In this document: one piece after another, positions 42,104-50,636 of the stretch | How the letters are laid out: every line of letters starts with the position of its first letter | Position numbering within the stretch: position 1 is the first letter of the stretch | Assembly (NCBI RefSeq): GCF_012927745.1 | Contig: NZ_JABBKX010000008.1 | Location: 62,001-126,000 of the forward strand | DNA from: Neoroseomonas marina | GTDB lineage: Bacteria > Pseudomonadota > Alphaproteobacteria > Acetobacterales > Acetobacteraceae | DNA: 64,000 bases | Direction: 5' to 3' | Notes under the pieces: generated by a model | What the model was told of the DNA's origin: nothing | The model's database searches: none | Seen by the model: the letters and a program-made list of their open reading frames with translations, nothing else | Made by a program: the position numbers and the translations under genes

Positions 42104-42988
42104 TCAGCCGACCGTCAGGCGCCGCTCCACGACCTGCTGCTTCATCGACTTCTGCAGCTTCTCGAAGGCGCGGACCTCGATCTGGCGGACGCGCTCGCGG
42201 CTGATGTTGTACTGCTGCGAGAGCTCCTCGAGCGTGGTCGGCTCCTCCTTGAGCCGGCGTTCGATCAGGATGTGGCGCTCGCGCTCGTTGAGAGTCTTGA
42301 GCGCGCCGTTGAGCAGGTCGCGGCGGTTGGACATGTCCTCCCGCTCGGCGAGTTCCTCCTCCTGGCTCTCGCCGTCGTCGACCAGCCAGTCCTGCCATTC
42401 GCCCTCGCTGTCGGCGCGGACGGGGGCATTCAGGCTGTGGTCCGGGCTGGCGAGGCGCCGGTTCATGCTGACCACGTCCTGTTCGGGGACCTGGAGGGCA
42501 TGGGCGATCTTCGCCACCTGCTCGTCCTTGAGGTCGCCTTCCTCGAGCGCGGACATCTGCGCCTTCAGGCGGCGCAGGTTGAAGAACAGCTTCTTCTGCG
42601 ACGCCGTGGTGCCCATCTTCACGAGCGACCAGGAGTGCAGGATGTATTCCTGGATGGCGGCGCGGATCCACCACATCGCATAGGTGGCCAGGCGGAAGCC
42701 GCGCTCCGGGTCGAAGCGCTTCACCGCCTGCATCATGCCGACATTGCCTTCGGAGATCAGTTCGCCGACGGGCAGCCCGTAGCCGCGGTAGCCCATGGCG
42801 ATCTTGGCGACGAGTCGAAGATGCGACGTGACCAGCTTGTGTGCGGCCCGTTCGTCACCATCTTCCTTCCAACGGCGCGCCAAGTTCAGCTCTTCCTCTG
42901 GCGAGAGCATCGGGAACTTGCGGATCTCCTGCAGATAGCGGGAGAGGTTCCCTTCCGTCGCCATGGGAATGGCCATGCTGGAAGCCAT
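42104..42988 (-). CDS. rpoH: RNA polymerase sigma factor RpoH (sigma-32)
   Basis: 294 residues. Directs transcription of heat-shock genes. NLSRYLQEIRKFPMLSPEEE is region 1.2, VTSHLRLVAKIAMGYRGYGLPVGELISEGNVGMMQAVKRFDPERGFRLATYAMWWIRAAI is region 2, QKKLFFNLRRLK is the RpoH box and ERERHILIERRLKEEPTTLEELSQQYNISRERVRQIEVRAFEKL is region 4. Full length and intact. Confidence 0.97.
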   Translation of the reverse strand: MASSMAIPMATEGNLSRYLQEIRKFPMLSPEEELNLARRWKEDGDERAAHKLVTSHLRLVAKIAMGYRGYGLPVGELISEGNVGMMQAVKRFDPERGFRLATYAMWWIRAAIQEYILHSWSLVKMGTTASQKKLFFNLRRLKAQMSALEEGDLKDEQVAKIAHALQVPEQDVVSMNRRLASPDHSLNAPVRADSEGEWQDWLVDDGESQEEELAEREDMSNRRDLLNGALKTLNERERHILIERRLKEEPTTLEELSQQYNISRERVRQIEVRAFEKLQKSMKQQVVERRLTVG

Positions 42989-43187
42989 GGGTCATCTGCC
43001 TCCTGGGCCGGGCGGACCCCCCGTGACGGCGGGGCGCGCAAGCGGCCTAACCTCGGTTGTGTCGCCTCCCTCAGGGCCCTGAGCCCGGGCCGCCAGCCCC
43101 GGTCACGACGGGGCAGGCCGGACGGGGTGCTGAGCGGCACCCTTCGGAATCCGACAACGCCCTTGTACCGCTCCCGGTTTCGCAGCG

Positions 43188-43213
43188 CAAGAAAAACCGA
43201 CTGCAATAGTCGG
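43188..43213 (-). terminator. Rho-independent terminator after rluD
   Basis: Read on the minus strand: CCGACT-attgc-AGTCGG followed by TTTTTC. It lies directly downstream of the rluD stop (43215), before rpoH. A classical stem plus U-tract. Confidence 0.8.
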
Positions 43214-43214
43214 G

Positions 43215-44261
43215 TTACTGGCTGTTACCATCCAGCAACGCGACGAGGGTCCTGAGGTCGTCCGGCAAGGGGCTTTCGAAGGATAGGGCCTGTCCGGTTA
43301 CGGGGTGCGCGAAGCCGAGCGTCGCGGCGTGCAGCGCCTGGCGGGGGAAGGCCAGCAGGGCGCTGCGCGTGTCCTCGGGCAGCAGCCGGGCCGAGGCGGG
43401 GCTGCGCCGCAGGTAGACCGGGTCCCCCACCAGGGGGTGGCCGATATGGGCCATGTGGACCCGGATCTGGTGCGTCCGCCCGGTCAGCAGCCGGCATTCC
43501 ACGAGGGAGACGGCCGCCCCCCAGGCCCGGCGCAGCTTGTAACGGGTCGTGGCCGGCTTGCCGCCCCGTGTGACCACGGCCATGCGCTTGCGGTCGGCCG
43601 GGTGGCGGCCGATGGCGGCGGAGACCTCGCCCTCGGTCGGCGCCGGCAGCCCCCAGGCGAGGGCCAGGTAGGCCCGGTCGAGGTCGCGGGCGGCGAAGGC
43701 CTCGGACAGCGCGCGGTGGGCGCGTTCGGTCTTGGCCGCGACCATGACGCCCGAGGTGTCCTTGTCGAGGCGGTGGACGATGCCCGGCCGCTTCTCCCCG
43801 CCGATGCCGGGCAGGTCCTCCCCCGCATGGGCGAGCAGCGCGTTGACCAGCGTCCCGTCGAGATTGCCCGGGGCCGGGTGGACGACCAGGCCCGCGGGCT
43901 TGTCGACCACGATCAGGTCCCGGTCCTCGTACAGGATCGTCAGCGGGATGGCCTGGGGCTGGGGCGTGGCGGGGACGGCCGGCGGGATCTCGACCGCATA
44001 GCGGGCGCCGGCGCGGACTGATTCGGACGGGTCGGTCATGGGCGCGCCGTCGCGCGAGGCGTGGCCGGCCTCGATCAGCGCCTTGACCCGGGAGCGCGAG
44101 AGCGAACCTATGGCATCCGCGAGGAAGCGGTCGGCGCGGCTGCCGGCGGCCTCAGGGGGTGCGAGGGCTTCGACGCGCTCCGGTTCGGTGGACGAGGGGG
44201 TAGGGGTGGCTGGGCTCAAGGCTCTGGTGATCGGAATGGGGGTGCTGATCGTCGTCGGCAC
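43215..44261 (-). CDS. rluD: Pseudouridine synthase RluD
   Basis: Up to 348 residues (GTG 44261; TTG 44219 would shorten it by 14). Makes pseudouridines at 1911/1915/1917 of 23S rRNA. S4-like domain [31 protein letters not shown]. The catalytic Asp is in [42 protein letters not shown] is the C-terminal motif. The Ser/Thr/Pro-rich N-terminus overlaps the divergent DUF6476 gene by up to 56 bp. Confidence 0.93.
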   Translation of the reverse strand: MPTTISTPIPITRALSPATPTPSSTEPERVEALAPPEAAGSRADRFLADAIGSLSRSRVKALIEAGHASRDGAPMTDPSESVRAGARYAVEIPPAVPATPQPQAIPLTILYEDRDLIVVDKPAGLVVHPAPGNLDGTLVNALLAHAGEDLPGIGGEKRPGIVHRLDKDTSGVMVAAKTERAHRALSEAFAARDLDRAYLALAWGLPAPTEGEVSAAIGRHPADRKRMAVVTRGGKPATTRYKLRRAWGAAVSLVECRLLTGRTHQIRVHMAHIGHPLVGDPVYLRRSPASARLLPEDTRSALLAFPRQALHAATLGFAHPVTGQALSFESPLPDDLRTLVALLDGNSQ

Positions 44262-44484
44262 CGTGGCGCTGGGGATCGTGCTCGTCCAGCGGCTTGGCGG
44301 CAGTCAGCCGCCGGCGCGCATGGCCCAGCACGTCCTGGGGGAACCGGAAGGCAGCCGCATCGGGGGAATCGCGGCGATCGACCGGTCCCTCGCCATCTGG
44401 GTGCTGCGGCCCGACGGCGAAAGGGTCGTGCTGGTCGATCCCGCGAGTGGGCGGCGGACCGGCGAGATCCGCCTGCGCGACTGA
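44206..44484 (+). CDS. DUF6476 small membrane protein
   Basis: 92 residues, start GTG 44206 behind GAGGGGG. One membrane segment ([27 protein letters not shown]) then a short soluble part ([26 protein letters not shown]). The [16 protein letters not shown] start is what I associate with DUF6476, an alphaproteobacterial family of unknown function next to rluD. Overlaps the 5' end of rluD on the opposite strand. Confidence 0.8.
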   Translation: MAGLKALVIGMGVLIVVGTVALGIVLVQRLGGSQPPARMAQHVLGEPEGSRIGGIAAIDRSLAIWVLRPDGERVVLVDPASGRRTGEIRLRD

Positions 44485-44492
44485 GGCGCCCC

Positions 44493-44675
44493 ATGGTGCA
44501 CCGCAAGCCGCATCTGCCGCAGAAGACCTGCGCTGCTTGCGGCCGGCCGTTTGCCTGGCGGCGCAAATGGGCGCGGGTGTGGGACGAGGTGCGCTTCTGT
44601 TCGGATGCGTGCCGCGATGGGCGACGTGCGGCGGCGCGCAGAAGGGTGCTTGATCAACCGGCCGGGGAAGGCTAG
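44493..44675 (+). CDS. DUF2256 small zinc-ribbon-like protein
   Basis: 60 residues, ATG 44493. [39 protein letters not shown] has a Cys-x2-Cys ... Cys-x3-Cys arrangement and the RPFxWRRKW core of DUF2256. Probably binds one zinc. No known function. 8 bp downstream of DUF6476, so probably co-transcribed, and 19 bp upstream of tRNA-Glu. Confidence 0.88.
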   Translation: MVHRKPHLPQKTCAACGRPFAWRRKWARVWDEVRFCSDACRDGRRAAARRRVLDQPAGEG

Positions 44676-44694
44676 AAGCCCGCCCCTGGCCAGG

Positions 44695-44770
44695 GTCCCA
44701 TTCGTCTAGAGGCCTAGGACACCGCCCTCTCACGGCGGCAACAGGGGTTCGAATCCCCTATGGGACGCCA
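44695..44770 (+). tRNA. tRNA-Glu (anticodon CUC)
   Basis: 76-nt cloverleaf with encoded CCA. The acceptor pairs GTCCCAT with ATGGGAC. The anticodon stem CCGCC/GGCGG encloses CTCTCAC, giving anticodon CTC. T-arm AGGGG-TTCGAAT-CCCCT. Its last 18 bases and the 3 following bases are repeated at 47547-47567, marking an integrated element. Confidence 0.97.
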
Positions 44771-44833
44771 ACCAGCCCTCAAGGGCTTGATCGGCCAGGA
44801 AATCTAGGACATTCCAGGGCTTGAGCGCCGTCC

Positions 44834-44844
44834 GGTGATACAAA
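44834..44844 (+). promoter_or_regulatory. Candidate arm-type site (left)
   Basis: GGTGATACAAA, 60 bp inside the core repeat. Identical 11-mer at 47486-47496 near the other end, same orientation. Confidence 0.5.
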
Positions 44845-44847
44845 CGG

Positions 44848-45576
44848 ATGGTCCAAATGGTCCTGAGCATGGCCCGCCCCACGAAGCACCCGAAGTCCGG
44901 CGTCTACCGAGCACGCAAGGTCGTCCCTGAGGACCTTCGGGCGGTCATCGGGAAGCGGGAACTCATTGCCTCCCTGCGGACCAAGGACCCCTCCGAGGCG
45001 AAGGCTCGTCACTCGGCCGCGATGGCTGCTCTGGAGGCCCGCCTTGCCGGAGCGCGCGCCGAGGTCGCCAGGATAGTCACGCGCCTGACTGCGCGCCAGA
45101 TCGCCGAGATCGCCGGGGAGGTCTACCACGCAGAGGTCCGCGCCGCCGAGGATGCTCCGGGTGCAGCAGCGGCGCGCGAGGCCGCCCGAGATGCGCTGAT
45201 GGACCGCCTAGACGGGCATCATGGCGCCGATGAGCCGGACGAGCGCGAGTTTGTTCCCGGGCACGCCGAGATAGCCGAGGCTCGGGCTGTTCTCGCCACG
45301 CGCGGCATCGCGGCTGATGGCGACACCCTCCGCGACCTCGCATCGGCGATCTACTCCGCGCGCACCTACTCGGCCGACGTAGCGGTGCGCCGGGCGAAGG
45401 GCGATTGGCGGCCTGATCCTGACGCTGGACGGTTCCCTGCGCCGCCGACACAGGCCGAAACGCAGCGCCCCTCTCCGCGCGGTGCTTCGGGGATGGGTCC
45501 CCCCCGCAAGTCCCACCCCCGGGGGGTGTTCGGCGTCGTGCCGGAAGACCCGGGGGTGGTCTTCGGGTCCCTCTAG
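44848..45576 (+). pseudogene. Integrase, N-terminal fragment only
   Basis: 242 codons. The start resembles proteobacterial phage-integrase N-terminal domains: MARPTKHPKSGVYRARKVVPEDLRAVIGKRELIASLRTKDPSEAKARH. Long Ala/Glu helices follow, and the frame ends in low-complexity Pro/Arg sequence (RPSPRGASGMGPPRKSHPRG). No Arg-His-x-x-Arg-Tyr catalytic domain is present here or in other frames before TcmP. It starts 78 bp from the tRNA, the normal place for an integrase. A relic, or a protein that binds arm sites without catalysis. Confidence 0.75.
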
Positions 45577-45627
45577 GCGGCTCCGAACCCGACAGGGGAG
45601 CCGCTGCCAATACTCTTTCATTTCAAC

Positions 45628-46551
45628 TTGCTATCTAGTGACACCGTCAGCAAACGTGTGTCAGCCATGAGAATCGCTCAAGCATACGGATCGAAAAACA
45701 CTACCATTAAGGCCGACGTTATCGAGAGATACGTCTCGACTTATGGGCGGGCTCTCAAAGAGAAGGGTCTCGTCCGATCGTATGTAGATGCGTTTGCAGG
45801 ATCAGGTTGGCGCGATCTTGGAGGTGGTCAGTCGGAGCCGGGCGCTGCGATCCGGGTGCTTCAAGCCGAACAGCCGCTAGAGCGGTATGTCTTCGGTGAT
45901 CTATTAAGACGAAACATCGCGTCGTTGCAGGAAGAAGTAGCCGCCATAACCGCCGCGCGGGAATCGCAAGGACTGCACACACCGCAGCCCGACTACTTTG
46001 TTGGTGACGCCAAGGAGTTGGTTGCTAGGGAGTGCGCGTGGGTGACGGCGCATCCGAGCCGACGCACGGTGATGTTCCTCGATCCATTCGGCATGCAAGT
46101 TCGTTGGGCGACTGTCGAGCAGATTGCTGCAACGGGGCGGTGTGACCTCTGGATGCTCGTGCCGACTGGGCAGGCTCTAATCCGCTGCATGCCCAAGAAG
46201 GGCGAAGCGCCCCCCGAGCACGCTAGCGCCATCGACGAGTATCTTGGTGGCCCGTCGTGGCAATCTGAGTTCTACAACGAGCGCGCAGCGAGCAGCGTCG
46301 GAGACCTCTTCGGTCAGACTTCGAAGGACCGAGAGTTGGTGACAGCCAATGACATCGCTCGATTCTTCATCGAGAGGCGCCTCAAGGCTGTATTCCGTGG
46401 AGGCGCACACCCAACTGGGCTACCGCTCTACCGGAGGGGAACAGAGGCGTTTCGCCTCGTCTTTGCATGCGCAAACCCTTCGAAGGCCGCGCACGGACTA
46501 GCGTTGCGGTTCGCCTCGGAGTTCATTCGGTGGGCGCAAACGCCTCGCTAG
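45628..46551 (+). CDS. tcmP: Three-Cys-motif partner protein TcmP
   Basis: About 294-307 residues (ATG 45667 or 45628). YGSKNTTIKADVIERYVSTYGRALKEKGLVRSYVDAFAGSGWRD is the characteristic TcmP start, followed by PGAAIRVLQAE, FVGDAKEL and RTVMFLDPFGMQVRWATVEQIAATGRCDLWMLVP. The DPFG motif recalls a methyltransferase-like NPPY or DPPY site, and the fold is probably Rossmann. It is defined by co-occurrence with three-Cys-motif proteins, as here. Role unknown. AT-richer than the chromosome. Its 3' end overlaps the convergent partner by 29 bp. Confidence 0.82.
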   Translation: MLSSDTVSKRVSAMRIAQAYGSKNTTIKADVIERYVSTYGRALKEKGLVRSYVDAFAGSGWRDLGGGQSEPGAAIRVLQAEQPLERYVFGDLLRRNIASLQEEVAAITAARESQGLHTPQPDYFVGDAKELVARECAWVTAHPSRRTVMFLDPFGMQVRWATVEQIAATGRCDLWMLVPTGQALIRCMPKKGEAPPEHASAIDEYLGGPSWQSEFYNERAASSVGDLFGQTSKDRELVTANDIARFFIERRLKAVFRGGAHPTGLPLYRRGTEAFRLVFACANPSKAAHGLALRFASEFIRWAQTPR

Positions 46552-47332
46552 GCAGACCGTTCCAGATGCGGCCGTCGAGCCGCCGCCCCGCTACCGCCTT
46601 GCTGACTTTGGCGAGAGTGCCGCTCTTGCTCGGAGCCCAGTTGCCCCACTGTTTGAAGTGAAACGGCACGCCCGCTCTCTTGCAGTCATCGCGGAGCCCG
46701 CGAAACCAGGCCGGGTCGCTAGGACGCGCTCGGGCGCCACTTTCTCCGCCAGCGATCACCCATCCGATCTTGCCGCGCCCCGGCGCCGAGATCAGCCAGT
46801 CGCGAACGTCCAGGGCGCTCAGCAGCGGCTCGGCTGAGATGAAGTGCACGACGGATGGCGTGCCCAGGAGATGCGGCACGCGGCGCTGAGCCTCTGTTTG
46901 GTTCTCGGTGGTCGTCCCAAGCCAGACATTCGAATAGCCTCCGCCCCAGTCCTGCGGGAGATACCGTGCGATCAATTGGGGGCGCTTTGTGAGCAGTAGC
47001 CAATCCAGCGCTGGCGTTGCGCGGATTAGCTCCCAGAGCTTGCTCCGGTGTGCCACGACCTCGGCGCGGTTCTCGAACACATCGGCCATGCTCGCGCAGA
47101 AGACTCGCTTGCGCGCTCCCAACCGCACGGCTTCGGCGTTCCACCGAAGAGGTTCCCTCCAATGGGCCTCGCCGAAGAACCGGCGCGGTGCCCGAGCGCC
47201 CCAGATGCCAGCGGAGAACCGACGCGCAATGGCCTCCGCATAGCAGTTGTCGCACGCCGGAGAGACGCGCGCGCATCCCCACCAGGGGTTGAACGTGTGG
47301 TCCGTCCATTCGATACGGCTAAATTTTGCCAT
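46523..47332 (-). CDS. Three-Cys-motif protein (DUF5131, phage Gp37/Gp68 family)
   Basis: 269 residues. IEWTDHTFNPWWGCARVSPACDNCYAEAIARRF carries the three cysteines (20, 27, 30; C-x6-C-x2-C), an iron-sulphur-like or radical-SAM-like cluster motif. FCASMADVFEN, LLLTKRP, WLGTTTENQ, HFISAEPLL, WVIAGGESG and PFHFKQWGNW are the other conserved blocks. Function is not established. Gp37/Gp68 is phage-encoded and may modify nucleic acid. Encoded opposite to TcmP with overlapping 3' ends, so the two are not one operon. Confidence 0.9.
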   Translation of the reverse strand: MAKFSRIEWTDHTFNPWWGCARVSPACDNCYAEAIARRFSAGIWGARAPRRFFGEAHWREPLRWNAEAVRLGARKRVFCASMADVFENRAEVVAHRSKLWELIRATPALDWLLLTKRPQLIARYLPQDWGGGYSNVWLGTTTENQTEAQRRVPHLLGTPSVVHFISAEPLLSALDVRDWLISAPGRGKIGWVIAGGESGARARPSDPAWFRGLRDDCKRAGVPFHFKQWGNWAPSKSGTLAKVSKAVAGRRLDGRIWNGLPSEAFAPTE

Positions 47333-47485
47333 GGGATGAGCACTCTTTGTCCGAGTCGGGCCCTATCTGCATATTCCTCGCATAGAGATCGAACTGTGTC
47401 CGCTAAACCGTTCGCCGGGACCGGAGGCGCCCGCATGAGCCCTGCGCGGTAAGGTCGCGATTGGCGGATTGTGGTGATCCAGCAG

Positions 47486-47496
47486 GGTGATACAAA
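47486..47496 (+). promoter_or_regulatory. Candidate arm-type site (right)
   Basis: GGTGATACAAA, 51 bp inside the distal repeat, identical to 44834-44844. Confidence 0.5.
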
Positions 47497-47530
47497 TGAC
47501 CTGTTGTTCGGCGCCCAAACCCCAGGAAAA

Positions 47531-47567
47531 CCCTAGGACTCCGCCCATCCCCTATGGGACGCCAACC
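47531..47567 (+). pseudogene. tRNA-Glu remnant with an internal deletion at the distal att site
   Basis: CCTAGGACtCCGCCC (D-arm and anticodon-stem sequence, one change from the intact tRNA) is followed directly by the 21-bp T-arm and acceptor repeat. About 25 bases of anticodon loop, variable and T-loop are missing. It is therefore a longer tRNA relic than the bare 21-bp core. Confidence 0.5.
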
Positions 47568-48410
47568 TTTCCACTAGGTTGGCTTTGCAACCCGGCCGAT
47601 GTTCCAAGGTTTCTCCAAAGGCATCCCGACACGTGGTGGGATATCGCCGCGCTCAGAGCCTGATCCGCCGGACCGTGGATCTACGTCCTGGCTGACATGG
47701 GGTGCGTCCGCGGAGCTGTTGCGCCCGAATGCGGGTGAGTTGGGGCGGACCCTGGGGAACGGCCTTCCATATCCACGCGAAGGCCGCAACCGCGTGTCTC
47801 CAGCCTCCGGTGACTGGCGCGACGCGTCGGACCCTTCGCAGCCATGGCTGTCCGCGAGGGGGCGACCATTCGGGACCAGCCAACCAGAGGGCGAAGCCCG
47901 CGGGCGTGAGGCTCAGGCGGCGGCGGAGATCGGAACAACCTCGACGGCGCCGCGCGTCGCAATGAGCGCCTTGCCATCCGCCCGGACGGAGACGGGCACT
48001 CCCTTTTGAAGTTCGTGCTGGGGGCCGTGAACCTCGGACAGCTACGGGGCGGCATGCGCTCCAACGCGCGGCAAAGGGGCAGGAGAAGGCCTCTGGCGCG
48101 ACAAGCGACAGGGGTGACGTCCCGTTATCAGGACCGCATCGCGGCGGCGACGGATCGGCCGCTGTTCATCGAAACGGCGCCCGAAGGCATCCGCGCGCAT
48201 ACCGTTACCGAACGGGAGTTCATCCGCGACGGAATTGCCGACGAGGTTCGCCGAGTCCTCTCAGCGCTCCTCCGGCGGACCGGCCGGGCGGTACGCGTTT
48301 GTCACGGAGATCGCGTGGGATCTATCGAATCCGGGACGCGGGATGACCTGTCCGCCCAAGCGAAACGGCCCCGATGCATCGCTTGGCGGGCGTCACCTCG
48401 GAAGGCCCCA
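47568..48410. other. Gap without a supported gene
   Basis: About 840 bases of mixed composition. The only protein-like stretch is on the minus strand at 47913-48041: ELQKGVPVSVRADG, then IATRGAVEVVPISAAA and a stop, with an upstream stop after 42 codons. It looks like the C-terminal end of a decayed gene. The plus-strand ORF in the first half and the one continuing into the receptor gene have no family features. Confidence 0.4.
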
Positions 48411-49385
48411 TCACCCGTCCGACCGCATCCCCGTATCGCGCAGGAACTGCCGCCAACGGGCGGTTTCCTGGTCCAGGAACTGTGGCAGCCGGTCCACCGG
48501 CGTGATGCAGGCCTCGGCGCCGCGCGCCTCCAGCCGCGCGATGTAGTCACGGTCCATGCTGATCTCGTGCATGGCTTGCCGCAGTCGCGTGAGCAGCGGG
48601 GCCGGCGTATGGAGGGGCGCATAGACGCAGAGCCAGAGCGAGAACTCGACATCCCGAATCCCGAGTTCTCCCAATGTCGGCACCTCGGGCAACACCGCGG
48701 ACCGGCTTGCGGAGGACACCGCGAGAGCACGTACGGAACCACCTCGGATATGGCTGAGGGAGGTGGTTATGCTGTCGAAGAGGAAATCGATCTGCTCGCC
48801 GAGCAGCGCCGTCAGCGCCGTCGCACTGCCGGTGAAAGGCACCTGCAAGGCACGGAAGCCGGCACTGCGCTGGAACATCTCCGTCACCACGTGTGGTGAG
48901 GAACCCGGGCCGAAGGTGCCGAAGCTCAGCTCGTCCGTCCGCTGCCGGCCGCGTGCGATCAGCTTCGTGATATCCGCGATGTCCGTGCGCTTGGGGAGGA
49001 CCACCAACACGTTCGGCAGCGCCGCCACCGTGCCCACCGCCGCCAGGTCCTTCGCCGGATCGACACGCGAACCGGGGATGAGGAGTGGCGTCATGGTATG
49101 CGTGCCGAGCGTACCGAGGACGAGGCTGTAGCCATCCGGCTCGGATGCCGCGACCTGCGCATGCCCGATGCTGCCGCCGGCGCCGACGCGGTTCTCGACC
49201 ACGACGGGCTGGCCGAGCGCGTCCTTCAGCTTTTCCGCCACCATGCGGCCGATGAAATCGGCAGGCCCACCCGGGGCGAAAGGTGCGACCAGCCGCAGGG
49301 GACGCGTCGGCCAATCCTGCGCGTGGGCTGCTGGGGCCGCCAGGGTCGCAAGGCCGGCTGCAAGGGCAGTACGACGGGTGATCAT
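48411..49385 (-). CDS. Bug family tripartite tricarboxylate receptor (second copy)
   Basis: 324 residues. Signal MITRRTALAAGLATLAAPAAHAQ. DWPTRPLRLVAPFAPGGPADFIGRM is the Bug signature, with ENRVGAGGSIGHAQVA, FGTFGPGSSPHVVTEMF and LQVPFTGSATALTALL. Periplasmic binding of a small carboxylate. Translationally coupled to the CoA-transferase gene (start overlaps its stop, TCATG). The likely ligand is the acid activated by that enzyme. Confidence 0.92.
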   Translation of the reverse strand: MITRRTALAAGLATLAAPAAHAQDWPTRPLRLVAPFAPGGPADFIGRMVAEKLKDALGQPVVVENRVGAGGSIGHAQVAASEPDGYSLVLGTLGTHTMTPLLIPGSRVDPAKDLAAVGTVAALPNVLVVLPKRTDIADITKLIARGRQRTDELSFGTFGPGSSPHVVTEMFQRSAGFRALQVPFTGSATALTALLGEQIDFLFDSITTSLSHIRGGSVRALAVSSASRSAVLPEVPTLGELGIRDVEFSLWLCVYAPLHTPAPLLTRLRQAMHEISMDRDYIARLEARGAEACITPVDRLPQFLDQETARWRQFLRDTGMRSDG

Positions 49386-50536
49386 GTCAGGGCGTCCTCC
49401 GGCTGTGAGCTCTTCACCGGAGCGAATTCCCGCCGGATGGGCTCATCATGTTCGCCCACCGACGGCACACGCCGGGCGGGGATCGTCGTGCCCGCAGGTG
49501 TTCCCGGCGGGACCAGCATCCTCAGGGGGCCTTCCGCGAGCATGACATCCATGAAGCGGGCCTGCGGATGCTCGGCGAGCTCGGGCAGCCCGTTCATCCG
49601 GGCATAGGCAATGCGACCCGCTTCGCAGCGCTGGATCAGCGTGTCGCGCGGCAGATCGCGGAAAATCGCCGTGATCTCTGAATCCAGCGTGGCGCGGTTC
49701 GCGGCGCGGAGCGTCGTGGTCGCGAAGCGCGCATCCTTCGCCATGCCCGGCCGCAGCAGCACCTCCGCGCAGAAGCGTTCCCATTCGCCTTCGTTCTGCA
49801 CCGCGACGAACAGCGTGCCGTCGGCACAGCGATACGCGCCATAGGGCGTGATGGTCGGATGATGCAGGCCGGTCCGTTCCTGCGCATATCCGCCATAGGC
49901 CCACTGCAGGTACGGGACGTTCATCCAGTCGGCGATGCAATCGAACATGGAGATGCGGATCGGGCGGCCGCGTCCGGTGCGATGACGCGCGTGCAGCGCC
50001 TGCAGGATCGCCTGATAGGCATACATCCCGGTGGCGATGTCCACGATCGAGATGCCGACGCGTGCCTCCGCCTCGGCCGTGCCGGTGACGCTGCACAGGC
50101 CGGATTCCGCCTGGACCAGCAGGTCATAGGCCTTCATGTCGCGGTACGGCCCTTCGGCGCCGTAGCCGCTGATCGAACAGGTGACGAGGCGGGGATTGCG
50201 GCGGACCAGTTCCTCGTCACCGAGGCCATAGCGCTCGACGGCACCGGGGGAAAGGTTCTGGATGAATACATCCGCCCTCTCCAGCATGCGCAGCAGGAGG
50301 TCGCGGTCGGCGGCATCACGCAGCCCGACCGTCATCGCCTCCTTGCCATGGTTGAGCCAGGAGAAATAGGCGCTCTGGCCCAGCGCGTAGCGGTCGTACC
50401 GGCGGGCGAAGTCGCCCTCGCGCCGTTCGACCTTGATGACCCGCGCACCGGCCATCGCGAGACGGCATGACGCGAAAGGCGCGGCGATGGCCTGCTCCAG
50501 CGATACTACCAGAATGCCTTCGAGGTCGCCGGTCAT
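49382..50536 (-). CDS. CoA-transferase family III (CaiB/BaiF)
   Basis: 384 residues from ATG 50536. LEGILVVSLEQAIAAPFASCRLAMAGARVIKVERREGDFARRYD is the family start. LNHGKEAMTVGLRD, QNLSPGAVERYGL, CSISGYGAEGPYRDMKAYDLLVQAESG and the catalytic Asp in RDMKAYDLLVQ (an Asp in this position carries the CoA adduct) are present. Exchanges CoA between a short carboxylate and an acyl-CoA. Divergent from a LysR regulator, with the Bug receptor as its downstream gene. Confidence 0.93.
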   Translation of the reverse strand: MTGDLEGILVVSLEQAIAAPFASCRLAMAGARVIKVERREGDFARRYDRYALGQSAYFSWLNHGKEAMTVGLRDAADRDLLLRMLERADVFIQNLSPGAVERYGLGDEELVRRNPRLVTCSISGYGAEGPYRDMKAYDLLVQAESGLCSVTGTAEAEARVGISIVDIATGMYAYQAILQALHARHRTGRGRPIRISMFDCIADWMNVPYLQWAYGGYAQERTGLHHPTITPYGAYRCADGTLFVAVQNEGEWERFCAEVLLRPGMAKDARFATTTLRAANRATLDSEITAIFRDLPRDTLIQRCEAGRIAYARMNGLPELAEHPQARFMDVMLAEGPLRMLVPPGTPAGTTIPARRVPSVGEHDEPIRREFAPVKSSQPEDALT

Positions 50537-50636
50537 GCGGAACTGCCCCTGTATCGCTGAGCTGACCGCGCGCTTGTGCAGAGGTGGTCTGGTTCCTACA
50601 AGGATCTTGAGGATATGGTGGCCATAGGAAATCACT

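Larger units (their letters stand above)
44753..47567. mobile_element. Small integrated element in tRNA-Glu, about 2.8 kb
   Basis: A 21-bp perfect direct repeat (starts atcccctatgggacgcca) lies at 44753-44773 (tRNA-Glu 3' end) and 47547-47567. Inside each end is GGTGATACAAA (44834-44844 and 47486-47496), likely an integrase arm site. Contents: integrase N-terminal fragment, TcmP, and the three-Cys partner read convergently. The absence of an intact integrase means it cannot move by itself. Confidence 0.82.

Noticed and set aside
47599-48009. 136-codon plus-strand ORF after the tRNA-Glu element
   Set aside because: No family features, no ribosome site, composition like a shadow frame.
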